Counted from the first letter of the stretch, positions 1 to 8,346 are shown. The stretch is 64,000 nt of DNA from JAAFHI01 sp039793685 (GCA_039793685.1 JBDRAL010000071.1:1-64000); one strand, 5' to 3'. Translations and numbers: made by a program. The notes: generated by a model from the sequence alone, not told the origin.

Positions 1-265
1 ACCGATCACGCCCAATCAGGTCGTCCCCGTCAACTTCCAGATTGCGATGCCCCAGTTGCGTCGCTTCCGCTTCCTCGTCAGCGTCTTCGCCACCACGACC
101 GGCAGCGTCACGCGCAACGGCCAGACCTTCAAACTCGGCAATCTCGCCGTTGAAGCCACCGGCTTCGACAAGGCGGGCAATCCGATCCTGTCGTCCACTT
201 TCATTCCCGAAAAAGGCGCGCCCACATTCGCACTCAATCGGGTTTCCGTTACTCGCGTGAAGTAG
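1..265 (+). CDS. C-terminal fragment of a secreted protein with the shared RFRF domain
   Basis: The window opens inside this gene; the frame is open from base 2 to the TAG at 263-265, giving about 87 residues with no start in view. The segment LRRFRFLVSVF follows a stretch reading PNQVVPVNFQIAMPQ, which matches the arrangement LAPGQSVTVRLVIALPSLRRFRFVF in the proteins at 56299-62703 and 63108-64000 and a looser form in 54039-55991. I therefore read it as the end of another secreted protein of that set. What lies upstream cannot be seen. The function of the domain is unknown; it sits at the extreme C-terminus in all four proteins, so a surface-anchoring or secretion role is possible but unproven. 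Confidence 0.7.
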   Translation, partial: PITPNQVVPVNFQIAMPQLRRFRFLVSVFATTTGSVTRNGQTFKLGNLAVEATGFDKAGNPILSSTFIPEKGAPTFALNRVSVTRVK

Positions 266-345
266 TATCTTTCGCGCGCCGTTCTACTCCGGGCGGCTGA
301 ATCTCTCACTCGCCCGGACTCACACATTTCAAAAGGAGAATGTCC

Positions 346-495
346 ATGACCGCTTCGGAAAACGTGCGTTCCGCGCAGCCGGAAACGAAAAAGCCGTTCG
401 TCGAGCCGACCCTCGTCGAATTCGACAGCCTCGAAAAGCAGATTCAGGGTCTGCGGATCCTCGAATCATTCACCGGCAGCATCCTCGCGCCGTAA
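346..495 (+). CDS. 49-residue orphan peptide, possible RiPP-type precursor
   Basis: ATG at 346 lies 7 bases after an AAAAGGAG ribosome binding site (331-338); an in-frame ATG at 340 is too close to that site. The peptide is charged, with a KKPFVEPTLVEFDSL stretch at residues 15-29 and the tail GLRILESFTGSILAP. The spacing F-x2-P-x-L resembles the leader motif Y-x2-P-x-L of lasso-type precursors that binds a PqqD-like recognition domain, but there is no obvious lasso core (no Gly plus Asp/Glu at ring distance 7-9) and no lasso cyclase or leader peptidase in the window. The gene has its own strong terminator at 521-561, so it is a discrete transcription unit or the end of one shared with the upstream gene. 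Three radical SAM genes follow 4.5 kb downstream, but an antiporter gene on the opposite strand intervenes. The gene looks real; the RiPP reading is speculative. Confidence 0.6.
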   Translation: MTASENVRSAQPETKKPFVEPTLVEFDSLEKQIQGLRILESFTGSILAP

Positions 496-520
496 CCAGT
501 AAGCTCGTCTTCCTTTCATT

Positions 521-561
521 GGGCGAACCGGCCTCGCGTCGGTTCGCCCGATGCTTTTTTT
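521..561 (+). terminator. intrinsic terminator
   Basis: A perfect 10-bp stem (521-530 pairing with 540-549, loop of 9) is followed within five bases by a run of seven T at 555-561. It ends the transcript carrying the 49-residue peptide. The opposite strand lacks a T tract, so it is not a good terminator for the convergent antiporter gene. Confidence 0.85.
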
Positions 562-570
562 GGAACGGCC

Positions 571-1809
571 TCAGCCGAGTTCGGTGTATTCCCGGTCGCA
601 ATCCACCACCTGCTCGGCATCCACGGCGGGAACCGCACTTTGATCCCGGCGATACAGGGCCTTCAGAAACGGCGGCGCAATCAGCGTCGTGGCGACCGCC
701 ATGAGGACGACCACTCCGAACGCAGCCTCCGACACCACGCCCGCCGACTTTCCGACCTGTGCCACGATAATTCCCACTTCACCGCGCGGGACCATGCCCA
801 TCCCGACCTGCATCGCCGGACGACGGCCAAGCCCCGAAGCGGCGAGGCCGCAAGCGACGAATTTCGTCACCACCGCCAGCGCCGTGACGGCCACCGCCAA
901 CCAGATCGTCGTTGCCTTTGAAAATACCGACAGGTCGAGCTGCATCCCGATGCCGACCAGAAAGAACGGCACGGTGAATTCCGTCACCGCCGACGCCTGC
1001 CGACGCAGGTCGGTGTCCGCTGTCTCCTCCGACAAGGCGATACCCGCCAGAAACGCGCCAATGATCGCCGCCGCGCCGAATTTCGCGCTCACCCACGACA
1101 ATCCGAAACACAAAATCATCCCGGCCAGAAAAAACGCCTGCCCGACGCGCAGCCGCTCGATGGCCGGGCGCGTCCGCCGGACGATGCGCGACCCGAAAAC
1201 GAGCATGAACAGCGTAAAAATAACCGGAATCGCCGCCGTCAGCGCCAAACCGACGTAATTGACACTTCCCTTTGTGGTGGCGTTCACGACACTCAGCACG
1301 ATCAGCCCCAGAATATCGTCGATGACCGCCGCGCCGAGAATGATCTGGCTCGATTTCACGTCGAGCATGTTCATCGCGCCGAGGACCCGCGCCGTGATGC
1401 CGACGCTTGTCGCCACCAGCGCCGCGCCGATGAACAGCGCTTCCGGCGTGGGTGTCCCGAGCAGGTGCATCAGCCCGTACCCCGCGATGAACGGCACCAC
1501 CACCCCGCTCACCGCCACGATCAGCGCCGTCCGGCCGACCGCGAACAGCGCCCGCGGATTGATTTCCAGTCCGACCAGAAACAGCAGCAGGATGACCCCG
1601 ATTTCGGCCATCGCCTGCGTGACCTCCGTCGGCGAAACGAGTTTCAGCACGCCCGGGCCGATGACGACCCCCGCGACGATTTCCCCGACCACGGCGGGCT
1701 GGCGCAGCCGTTCGCAGAGTTCCGCCGCCAGCTTGGCCGAGGCGAAAATCAGAAAAAGGCTGAAAAGGATTTCGACCTGTCCGGTCGCGGTCGCGAGGAT
1801 GGGCATCAT
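571..1809 (-). CDS. Cation:proton antiporter, CPA2 family
   Basis: 412 residues, almost entirely hydrophobic helices, fitting the 12-13 helix Na+/H+ exchanger fold. The N-terminal signature RQPAVVGEIVAGVVIGP (residues 36-52) is typical of KefB/NapA-like CPA2 proteins, and the paired aspartates D164-D165 in AVIDDILGL correspond to the ion-binding pair of electrogenic members. It should exchange Na+ or K+ for protons across the inner membrane. It stops just after the transport domain and has no TrkA-N/RCK regulatory domain, unlike KefB/KefC. Translation may begin at either of two adjacent ATG codons. It is divergent from the 2026-8346 operon and separated from it by a repeat palindrome; no partner gene is evident. 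Confidence 0.9.
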   Translation of the reverse strand: MMPILATATGQVEILFSLFLIFASAKLAAELCERLRQPAVVGEIVAGVVIGPGVLKLVSPTEVTQAMAEIGVILLLFLVGLEINPRALFAVGRTALIVAVSGVVVPFIAGYGLMHLLGTPTPEALFIGAALVATSVGITARVLGAMNMLDVKSSQIILGAAVIDDILGLIVLSVVNATTKGSVNYVGLALTAAIPVIFTLFMLVFGSRIVRRTRPAIERLRVGQAFFLAGMILCFGLSWVSAKFGAAAIIGAFLAGIALSEETADTDLRRQASAVTEFTVPFFLVGIGMQLDLSVFSKATTIWLAVAVTALAVVTKFVACGLAASGLGRRPAMQVGMGMVPRGEVGIIVAQVGKSAGVVSEAAFGVVVLMAVATTLIAPPFLKALYRRDQSAVPAVDAEQVVDCDREYTELG

Positions 1810-1839
1810 GGGAGTGAAAACCGACCAGGGATTATTTTC

Positions 1840-1916
1840 GATTGAAGATTGAAGATTTTCGATTTTGAAGAATTTCTTCCATTCAATCGAAAATCTTCAA
1901 TCTGCAATCTTCAATC
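1840..1916. repeat. AT-rich heptamer repeat, inverted pair
   Basis: Left arm 1840-1864 and right arm 1885-1916 contain a perfect 18-bp inverted match (GATTGAAGATTTTCGATT and its complement); the GATTGAA unit repeats about every 7 bases within each arm. It is much richer in A+T than the flanking genes and lies in the divergent gap between the antiporter and the radical SAM operon. A related inverted pair is at 11629-11760. Confidence 0.85.
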
Positions 1917-2025
1917 TGCCGACGGCTTGCCGCCGGTTGTGCCGCGCCGGTCGGTCGCGTATGTTTCCACAGGCTCAACGCTTTCCAAAGCTTTCCAACC
2001 AAAACTTGAAAACGAGGAAGCCCGC

Positions 2026-3300
2026 GTGAACGTCCAGCAATTCTTTCGGCTGGCCAACCAGCGAATCGCCGAACTCCAGCAGGCGCTCAACCAGCTTAAA
2101 ACCGATTATTCGAAACACGATCAACGGACCGGCGAACTTCAACAGACGCGCGAGGCGGCGCTGACCGAACTCGCCACCGTCAACCTGCCCGCGCTCGTTC
2201 CGCAGGCCATCGCCGAGGTTGAAACCCGCACCGGATACGGCAAGTTCCGCCAGATCGACCCGATTGAATACAAGCAGCGCGAGCGCGTCCGGCTGTCGAA
2301 GCTCATCGCCGACATTCAGGCTGACCCGAAGTTCATCAACCGCCAGCAACTCCTCGAACCGACCGCCGGGGAACTCACCCTCAAGGCTCAAAAAGCGAAA
2401 CAGGAACTCGACCTCATCCAGTCGGCCATCGGTCGTTATGAAGCCGAGCCGGATTTCGTCTCGCTCTACGAACGCGGCTACGACACGGACGACTACAAGG
2501 AAAGCATTTTCAGCTTCCGGTTCTACGGCGACTGGCGCCGGGGCGACGCCATCGTCGAGAAATTCGGCGTCGAAAACTTCGCCGTCCTGCGCGCCGCCTA
2601 TGAACCGCTCCGTCGGTCCCGCGAACTCTATTCGAAGGATTATCAGGACGCGCAGGCCGCCATCGAGGACGTTCGGCGGCTGATCGCGCAGTTCAATGAA
2701 GCCAAACAGCGGCTCGACAACCTCGCTCACGTCGTGCTTGAGGAATGCCAGACCGCCCTGCGCGAACATCTCGCCTACGTCGATCGCGAACAGCTTTTCG
2801 AATGGTCGAAGGGCGACCGCATCCGCGAGGCGCTGGTAAAGAAGATTCACGGCCTCGAAAAGCAGATCGAATACACCAAAACGATGACCAGCCGCCAGAT
2901 GCAGGAGGAATCCCGCGTTCTCAACGAGGCCATCATCAAGATCAAGCGGAAAATCACGAAGTTCGGGCGACCGAAAAACGCCTACGTCACGCTCAATGAC
3001 GCCGAGGTATATGCCTGGCTGGCCGATCCGCGCCAGAAACTGTCGGCGCGGCGCGAGCGGTTCTGGCGGCAGTACGACCGGGTGGCCTACTACGACCGCT
3101 ACGATTACTACGACTACACCCGCGACATGCTCTGGTGGGATCTGATGACCGACGGCCGGGTGGACGGCAACTTCATTCCGGAAGTCTACGAATACCACCA
3201 GCAGAACCCGAATTATCACTGGGATTCGAGCTACGCCGAGCCGACGCCGGTGCTGACGCCCGATTACAACGACATCCCGAGCGGCGTGGAGGTTTCGTAA
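2026..3300 (+). CDS. Coiled-coil protein of unknown function
   Basis: I place the start at GTG 2026, preceded at 5 bases by GAGGAAG (2014-2020); the longer frame back to 1849 would translate the repeat palindrome and is unlikely. The 424-residue product is highly charged and helical, with long stretches suited to coiled coil (for example residues 5-60 and 230-320), no signal peptide and no membrane segment, so it is probably cytoplasmic. The last third is rich in Tyr, Trp and Asp (YDRYDYYDYTRDMLWWDLM), an unusual composition that could be a binding surface. I do not recognise a family. It is the first gene of a compact operon with a glycosyltransferase and radical SAM genes, 3 bases ahead of the next gene, so it probably works with them, perhaps as a scaffold. 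Confidence 0.75.
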   Translation: MNVQQFFRLANQRIAELQQALNQLKTDYSKHDQRTGELQQTREAALTELATVNLPALVPQAIAEVETRTGYGKFRQIDPIEYKQRERVRLSKLIADIQADPKFINRQQLLEPTAGELTLKAQKAKQELDLIQSAIGRYEAEPDFVSLYERGYDTDDYKESIFSFRFYGDWRRGDAIVEKFGVENFAVLRAAYEPLRRSRELYSKDYQDAQAAIEDVRRLIAQFNEAKQRLDNLAHVVLEECQTALREHLAYVDREQLFEWSKGDRIREALVKKIHGLEKQIEYTKTMTSRQMQEESRVLNEAIIKIKRKITKFGRPKNAYVTLNDAEVYAWLADPRQKLSARRERFWRQYDRVAYYDRYDYYDYTRDMLWWDLMTDGRVDGNFIPEVYEYHQQNPNYHWDSSYAEPTPVLTPDYNDIPSGVEVS

Positions 3301-3303
3301 ACG

Positions 3304-4962
3304 ATGCGTTCGCTGACCGTCGTCGCCTACGCCGTCAACGGCGCGGGACTCGGCCACCTCACCCGCGTGCTGGCCGTGCTGCGCTGGATGCGCCGCATCG
3401 CGAAATGCGCCGGAACCCGCCTCGACGCCTATGTTTTAACGACCTCGGAAGCGAGCGATCTCGCGCTGCGCGAAGGTTTCGCGGCGTTCAAGCTCCCGTC
3501 AAAAACCGCCGTCCGGGACGCCGAAATTCCCAAGGAAGACTATCTGCGGCTCGCCCGCCAGTGGATATGGCACAGCGTCGGCCTGCTCAAGCCGGACCTT
3601 TTACTGGTCGATACCTTTCCCGGCGGGACCTTCGGCGAACTCGGCCCGGTCCTCGACGTACCGGCGAAAAAAGTGTTCATCCACCGCGCGGTAAAAGAGG
3701 ACTTCGCCCGGCTCGACGGCTACCGGGCATTTCTCCCGCAGTACGACCGGATCATCGCCATCGAGGAACCCGGCGCCGAGCCGACCAGCCTTTACGAAGG
3801 CTTCGAATGGCGCGCCCGGACGGTCGGGCCGATTCTCCTGCGCGGCCGCGACGAACTTCACCCGCGCGCCGAGGCCCGGCGACGGCTCGGCATTCCCGGC
3901 GACGCCTTCGCCGTCTGGGTCGGCGCGGGCGGGGGCGGCGATTTCACCGCCGAAAAAACGCTCCGTTCCATCGCGACTTACTTTTCGGAAAAGAAAAACG
4001 TTCATCTCGTCATCGGAGCCGGACCGCTCTATCGCGGCGAGCCGCTGCGCGGGCACAACATCACCTGGCACACCGAACCGCTCGCGGCGCTCGATTTTCC
4101 CGGCCTCGACGCGGCCATTTCGGCGGCGGGGTTCAATTCCTTTTATGAACTTCTCAACGCGGGCATTCCGTCGGCCTTTTTCGCGCAGGAAAAGATCGCC
4201 GACGACCAGTCCCGCCGGATTCAGGCCGCGACGGACGCCGGGGCGGCCCTCTTCATCACCGCCGATTCCACTGGCGAAATTTCAAATGACGCGCTCGATT
4301 TCTCGTTTCGTCGCCTGACCGACGAAACGAGCCGGACCGCGCTCTCGGAAGCGGCGACGGCGTTCGTTCCGACCAACTTCGCCCGCGAAGCCGCGCGGCT
4401 GGCGCTTCAGGTCGTCATCGACCGTCACGAACTCGACGACGCGATGAATCTGGCGACCCCGGCATTTTTCAAACTCCTCGACAGTGGAAAAGCGACTTCG
4501 GAATCGCTCGAACGGGCCTTGAAGTGGTTCGACGGGGCCACCGATCTGACCGGCGACGAAATGGCCGATCTGTTGAGCCGCGTCCTGTCCGGTCCCGGCG
4601 ATTCCGACCGGCTGCGCTGGTTTCTGACGTTCGCCAAACGGTTTCCGAAACCGACGGATGAACATCAGTGCGAACAACTCGTCGAAGGCTGGCTCGCCGT
4701 TCAAAACGCGCTCGCCGCGTTCAACAATCCGCGCGGAACGGGCGGATTCCTGAACGGGCTTCCGCTCGCGCGCCGCGCCGATTTCGAAGCGCAAACCGTT
4801 GCGCTGGAAGAATTTCTGCGGGCCGTCCACGCGGGGGGCGAAACGATTTACCGGGCGCAGGCGCTGATTGACCGCCACCACGACGCGTCGCTCGGCGATC
4901 GCGCGCTGCTCGTGGCGCTTGAAAAGGCCACCGAGGAGGTCCGCGATGAACAGCGCATCTAA
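3304..4962 (+). CDS. MurG-like (GT-B fold) glycosyltransferase with extra C-terminal domain
   Basis: The N-terminus MRSLTVVAYAVNGAGLGHLTR carries the glycine-rich G-x-G-L-G-H-x-x-R loop (residues 13-21) typical of the MurG/GT28-like acceptor domain, and a second domain around residues 230-310 (AAGFNSFYELLNAGIPSAFF) matches the nucleotide-sugar binding half, where Glu in the FYELL segment is expected to hold the sugar nucleotide ribose. It is probably a peripheral or cytoplasmic UDP-sugar-dependent transferase or a relative. At 552 residues it is about 200 longer than MurG; the extra C-terminal part (about 350-552) is helical and unassigned. A GGAGG at 3288-3292 precedes the start. Its 3' end overlaps the next gene by 17 bases, indicating translational coupling to the radical SAM genes. 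Confidence 0.8.
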   Translation: MRSLTVVAYAVNGAGLGHLTRVLAVLRWMRRIAKCAGTRLDAYVLTTSEASDLALREGFAAFKLPSKTAVRDAEIPKEDYLRLARQWIWHSVGLLKPDLLLVDTFPGGTFGELGPVLDVPAKKVFIHRAVKEDFARLDGYRAFLPQYDRIIAIEEPGAEPTSLYEGFEWRARTVGPILLRGRDELHPRAEARRRLGIPGDAFAVWVGAGGGGDFTAEKTLRSIATYFSEKKNVHLVIGAGPLYRGEPLRGHNITWHTEPLAALDFPGLDAAISAAGFNSFYELLNAGIPSAFFAQEKIADDQSRRIQAATDAGAALFITADSTGEISNDALDFSFRRLTDETSRTALSEAATAFVPTNFAREAARLALQVVIDRHELDDAMNLATPAFFKLLDSGKATSESLERALKWFDGATDLTGDEMADLLSRVLSGPGDSDRLRWFLTFAKRFPKPTDEHQCEQLVEGWLAVQNALAAFNNPRGTGGFLNGLPLARRADFEAQTVALEEFLRAVHAGGETIYRAQALIDRHHDASLGDRALLVALEKATEEVRDEQRI

Positions 4963-6076
4963 TCCGCTCAAAATCGCGCGCAAGCTGCGGATGGCCGGCA
5001 TCGCTGAAGGCCGCGTACTGGTCGGTCCACAGACCGTCCACATCGACCTCGCCAACGGCTGCAACACCAACTGCACGACCTGCTGGGACCACTCGCCGCT
5101 GCTGAATGAAGCCCGCCCGGTCGAGTGGAAGCGCAAACAGTTCGATTTCGAAACCTTCAGCGAACTGGCCGACGACCTCGCCGGGATGAACTCGGTCGAG
5201 GCGGTGATTCTCTCGGGAATGGGCGACCCGTTCGTGAATCCGATGATTTACGAGATGATCGAACTTTGTAAGCGGCGCGGCTGGCACGTCACGGTACTGA
5301 CCAACGCGCTGCTTGCCGACGCCGACCGCATCGCCGCGCTCGGCACCGACATGCTGCTCGTCTCGGTCAACGGCGTGAGCGCAAAGTCCTACACCGCGTT
5401 TCATCCGAATCTGACCGCACGCGATTTCGAAAAACTCCAGACGCTGCTCGCCCGCTGGAAGACGCTCGGCACGCCCTTCAAACACGTTCAGGTCATCAAC
5501 CGCGACACCGCCGAGGAACTCGTGGAAATGGTGCGGTTCGCGGCGGAATACAGCGCGCAAAGCATCACCTATAAACTCGCGAGCCTCCGCGCCGGAACCG
5601 AAGCCTGCGCCATCACGGAAGATCAGCGAACGGCATTACTTGAAACGCTCGTCCCGGAAGCCAAAGCGGAAGCCGAACGGCTCGGCGTCGCGACCAATCT
5701 CGACGTGTTCGAGGCGCAACTTCGCGCGGGTGGTCGCGCCACCGCCCCGATTTCCGAAATCGGCTGTTTTATGGGGTGGTACTACTCGCGCGTCACCGTC
5801 GAAGGCAAAATCCTTTACTGCTGCTCGACCGAAGTCGAAGTCGGCGATCTCGCGCACGGGACCTTTTCCGAGCAGTGGTTCGGCGCGCAGTGGAACGCCG
5901 TGCGCGACCGGCTGATGCGCGGCGACTACTTCCCCAACTGCGACCAGTGCGGCAAAGTCAACCAGAACGTAAAAATTGGCGCGAAAGTCCGCGAACGCTT
6001 CGGCGAAGCGACCTTCCGCGCCCGGACCGGACGCCCCCTCCCTGACGGTCGGGATTCCATACCCCAGGAAAAATGA
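4946..6076 (+). CDS. Radical SAM protein with SPASM-like C-terminus
   Basis: Start at ATG 4946, 5 bases after GAGGAGGT (4933-4940), inside the end of the glycosyltransferase gene. 376 residues. C39-x3-C43-x2-C46 binds the 4Fe-4S cluster that cleaves S-adenosylmethionine. The C-terminal half has the pattern GCFMGWYYSRVTVEGKILYCC followed by CDQCGK, typical of the SPASM/twitch auxiliary-cluster domain used by peptide-modifying and anaerobic sulfatase-maturing enzymes. Substrate unknown. The last 15 or so residues (RPLPDGRDSIPQEK) are encoded by the CCCGACCGT-type repeat at 6033-6053 and are probably not part of the ancestral protein. The stop overlaps the next start as ATGA. The three consecutive radical SAM genes suggest stepwise modification of one substrate. 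Confidence 0.9.
   Translation: MNSASNPLKIARKLRMAGIAEGRVLVGPQTVHIDLANGCNTNCTTCWDHSPLLNEARPVEWKRKQFDFETFSELADDLAGMNSVEAVILSGMGDPFVNPMIYEMIELCKRRGWHVTVLTNALLADADRIAALGTDMLLVSVNGVSAKSYTAFHPNLTARDFEKLQTLLARWKTLGTPFKHVQVINRDTAEELVEMVRFAAEYSAQSITYKLASLRAGTEACAITEDQRTALLETLVPEAKAEAERLGVATNLDVFEAQLRAGGRATAPISEIGCFMGWYYSRVTVEGKILYCCSTEVEVGDLAHGTFSEQWFGAQWNAVRDRLMRGDYFPNCDQCGKVNQNVKIGAKVRERFGEATFRARTGRPLPDGRDSIPQEK
6033..6053 (-). repeat. CCCGACCGTnAGGGAGGG element
   Basis: Reverse-strand copy of a short element also present at 6909-6928 and 22058-22077. This copy lies inside the 3' end of the first radical SAM gene and encodes part of its tail (LPDGRDS). Confidence 0.7.
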
Positions 6077-6909
6077 TGCGGACACCGACCATCGAATGGC
6101 AGACCAACGGCGTGTGCAATTACGACTGTTCGTACTGCATTCAGTCGAAGAAATACCGCACCGGCCACCCGACCGACGAAGAACTCGACCGCTTTCTCGA
6201 CTTCTTCGCCACGCTGCCCGGCGTCTGGGAAATCAAGATGTCCGGCGGGGAACCGTTCGCGTTCAAGGGCTTTATGAACCGGGTCATCCCCGGACTGGCG
6301 CGGCTGCCGCACCGGGTTTCGGTACTGACCAATTTTTCCGCCCCGCCCGGCGTGCTGCGGAAGTTCGTGGACCTCGTCGGCGATAAGCTGACGGTCGTCT
6401 CGGCGAGTCTCCACCGCGAGTTCACCACGCCGGAGGACTTCATCGCGAAAGCCGTCGAGTTTAAAAGCTGGCTGCGACCCGAAACGGCGTTCGTGGTGAA
6501 CAACGTCCTCGTGCCGGGCACGGTCGCCGACCTCGCGGCCGTCAAGGCCGATGTCGAAACCGCCGGGCTGAAATACTTCCCGCAGGTGATGAAAACCAAG
6601 CACGGCGTCTTTCAATATGAAGAAGACGAACGCGCCCGCGTCGTCGCGCTCACGGGCACGAACCCGACCGCGCGCGAGGCCAACGTCGCGCCGTCCTATC
6701 GCGGGAAGAAATGCTGGTCCGGTGTCGAATATTTCGTCCTCGACCAGCGCGGCAACGCCTTTTCCTGCCGGACGGCCAAGCGGTTCGGAGAGGGCTATCT
6801 CGGCAACGCCCTCGACGGCACGTTCAAACTCAACCCCGCGCCGCTGGTTTGTACTTACGACATCTGCCCCTGCACCGTCCCGGCCAACCGGGGAATGATT
6901 GAACTGTAG
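6073..6909 (+). CDS. Radical SAM protein, paralogue A
   Basis: 278 residues. C15-x3-C19-x2-C22 is the radical SAM cluster motif, followed by the SAM-binding KMSGGEPF strand near residue 58. The C-terminus has a conserved cysteine layout shared with the next gene: CWSG, a Cys about 21 residues later (FSCRTAKRF), then C-x4-C-x-C in CTYDICPCTVPANRGM. This looks like ligands for an auxiliary iron-sulfur cluster, but it is not a standard SPASM spacing. The ATG overlaps the previous stop (ATGA), so it is translationally coupled. Cytoplasmic; substrate unknown. It and the next gene probably arose by tandem duplication and may form a heterodimer or act on successive positions. Confidence 0.88.
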   Translation: MMRTPTIEWQTNGVCNYDCSYCIQSKKYRTGHPTDEELDRFLDFFATLPGVWEIKMSGGEPFAFKGFMNRVIPGLARLPHRVSVLTNFSAPPGVLRKFVDLVGDKLTVVSASLHREFTTPEDFIAKAVEFKSWLRPETAFVVNNVLVPGTVADLAAVKADVETAGLKYFPQVMKTKHGVFQYEEDERARVVALTGTNPTAREANVAPSYRGKKCWSGVEYFVLDQRGNAFSCRTAKRFGEGYLGNALDGTFKLNPAPLVCTYDICPCTVPANRGMIEL

Positions 6910-6928
6910 CCCGACCGTAAGGGAGGGC
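6909..6928 (+). repeat. CCCGACCGTnAGGGAGGG element
   Basis: Second copy of the element, filling the 31-base gap between two radical SAM genes. Its GGGAGGG (6921-6927) is the only Shine-Dalgarno-like sequence ahead of the next start, although 13 bases away. Confidence 0.7.
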
Positions 6929-6940
6929 TGTCCGCCGCCC

Positions 6941-7837
6941 ATGACCAACGCCGCCGAAAACCGGTTCCCGCCCACTCCGCGCCCGGCGGAAGGCGTCGTC
7001 ATGTGGAACATCAACACGGCGTGCAATTACCGGTGTTCCTACTGTACGCAACGCTTTCTCGAAGACCGCAAACGCTGGGCGACCGACACGCCGCGCTTTC
7101 TTGACGGGTTCACCCGCTTGCCGGGCCGCTGGGAGGTCAAACTTTCGGGTGGCGAGCCGTTCCAGCATCCGACGCTGGTCGAAATCGTCGGCGCGCTGGC
7201 GAAAATGCGCCACGCGGTGAGCGTCGTCACCAATTTTTCGGCCAAGCCGGAACTGCTTGACGCCTTTCTCGATGCTGCGGGTGATTCAATTCGCGTGTTT
7301 TCGGCGAGTCTGCACCGCGAGTACGTCGGGAGCGACATCGAACTCGACCGGTTCATCGAAAAAGGCGTGAATGTCGCCGCGCGGCTGCCGGTCGGCGCGA
7401 GTATTAACGTGACCTGTGTCGCGACCCGGGCCAATCTGCCGGACCTCGACCGGCTGGCGGCGAAGTTCGCGCGCGCGGGGCTGCGGTTCAAGGTCCAGCC
7501 GGAAAAACAGGCCCGCGACGTGATTGATTACACGGACGAAGAAAAAGCGACGCTTTTGAAATTCGGCGGCCACAACGGCCTGGGCGAAATCGCGCCGTCG
7601 TTTGCGGGGCGTCCCTGCTGGTCGGGCGCGCTGGCGTTCACGCTCGACGACCTCGGGCATGCGTGGCGGTGCTATCCGGCGCGTCGCTACCGGAAGGAGT
7701 ATCTCGGGAATTTCCTCGACGGTACGTTTCGGCTGATGGAAGATGCGCGTCCCTGTCTTTATTCCTATTGCAACTGCACGGTGCCCATCGAGCGGGGGAT
7801 GATGCCGCGTACCGTTTCGGAGGTTGAAAACCGATGA
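6941..7837 (+). CDS. Radical SAM protein, paralogue B
   Basis: The open frame extends to 6899 through a repeat; ATG 6941 is the better start, giving 298 residues. C28-x3-C32-x2-C35 and LSGGEPFQHPT mark the radical SAM core. The C-terminus repeats the motif of paralogue A: CWSG, a later Cys (RCYPARRY), LGNFLDGTFRL, then C-x4-C-x-C in CLYSYCNCTVPIERGM. Sequence similarity to the preceding gene runs along the full length. The ribosome binding site appears to come from the repeat element at 6909-6928. It overlaps the following gene by ATGA. Role inferred only from context: modification chemistry within the glycosyltransferase/radical SAM operon. Confidence 0.88.
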   Translation: MTNAAENRFPPTPRPAEGVVMWNINTACNYRCSYCTQRFLEDRKRWATDTPRFLDGFTRLPGRWEVKLSGGEPFQHPTLVEIVGALAKMRHAVSVVTNFSAKPELLDAFLDAAGDSIRVFSASLHREYVGSDIELDRFIEKGVNVAARLPVGASINVTCVATRANLPDLDRLAAKFARAGLRFKVQPEKQARDVIDYTDEEKATLLKFGGHNGLGEIAPSFAGRPCWSGALAFTLDDLGHAWRCYPARRYRKEYLGNFLDGTFRLMEDARPCLYSYCNCTVPIERGMMPRTVSEVENR

Positions 7838-8346
7838 AGTTCAAAACGTTTATCGCGCTGGTGGTATCGGGAATCCTGATTGTCGGCGTGGTCCTGGGCG
7901 GTTCCTGCGTCTGGCTCCTGAGCCGGTCGGGATCGTCGAACCCGCCGCCCGCCGCCGCGGACCCCGGGCAGCCCGACCAGCCGATCAAATCCACGCGGCC
8001 CACCCAGACCGGCCAGCCGACGATTCCCAACGTCAACGCCGACATTCCGACCGGCGCGCGCCCGGTGGATCAGGACATTCTGACGTTTCTCCAGCAGCCC
8101 GCGAACGGCGACAAGGTCAAGGACGCCTTCCCCGGCAAGTCCTACAAGGTCAGCTTTTATCAGGACACGCCCGGTCAGGGCTGGAACCGGGCCAAAATCG
8201 ACCTCAACCGCAACGGCAAGTGGGACGAAAAAATCACCATCGAAAACGGCCAATTGACCAAGCGACAGGTGGCGACGCGCGACGACGAGAATTACGACAT
8301 TGAATTCCGCTGGCGCGGCGGCCAGTGGGCTTTGAAGCAGAAGTAA
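7834..8346 (+). CDS. Secreted or membrane-anchored small protein with Asp/Asn-rich loop
   Basis: 170 residues. Residues 5-31 form a single hydrophobic segment (FIALVVSGILIVGVVLG, then GSCVWLLS), either an uncleaved anchor or a signal sequence with a possible lipobox-like cysteine. A Pro/Ser/Ala-rich linker (35-70) follows, then a compact domain of about 90 residues ending in FRWRGGQWALKQK. The loop DLNRNGKWDEK resembles the D-x-N-x-N-G calcium loops of dockerin/EF-hand proteins. It is the last gene of the operon, coupled by ATGA to paralogue B, and is followed by a hairpin and T run. As the only exported member it could be the substrate or display partner of the modifying enzymes, which is inference. 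Confidence 0.8.
   Translation: MKFKTFIALVVSGILIVGVVLGGSCVWLLSRSGSSNPPPAAADPGQPDQPIKSTRPTQTGQPTIPNVNADIPTGARPVDQDILTFLQQPANGDKVKDAFPGKSYKVSFYQDTPGQGWNRAKIDLNRNGKWDEKITIENGQLTKRQVATRDDENYDIEFRWRGGQWALKQK

Noticed and set aside
1975..3357. 460-residue open frame antisense to the coiled-coil gene
   Set aside because: GC-rich third positions create long shadows; the plus-strand frame has the ribosome binding site, the operon spacing and sensible protein composition.
346..7837. Complete lasso-peptide or other known RiPP cluster
   Set aside because: No cyclase, B-protein or PqqD-like gene, and no canonical core; the radical SAM operon is separated by an antiporter on the other strand.
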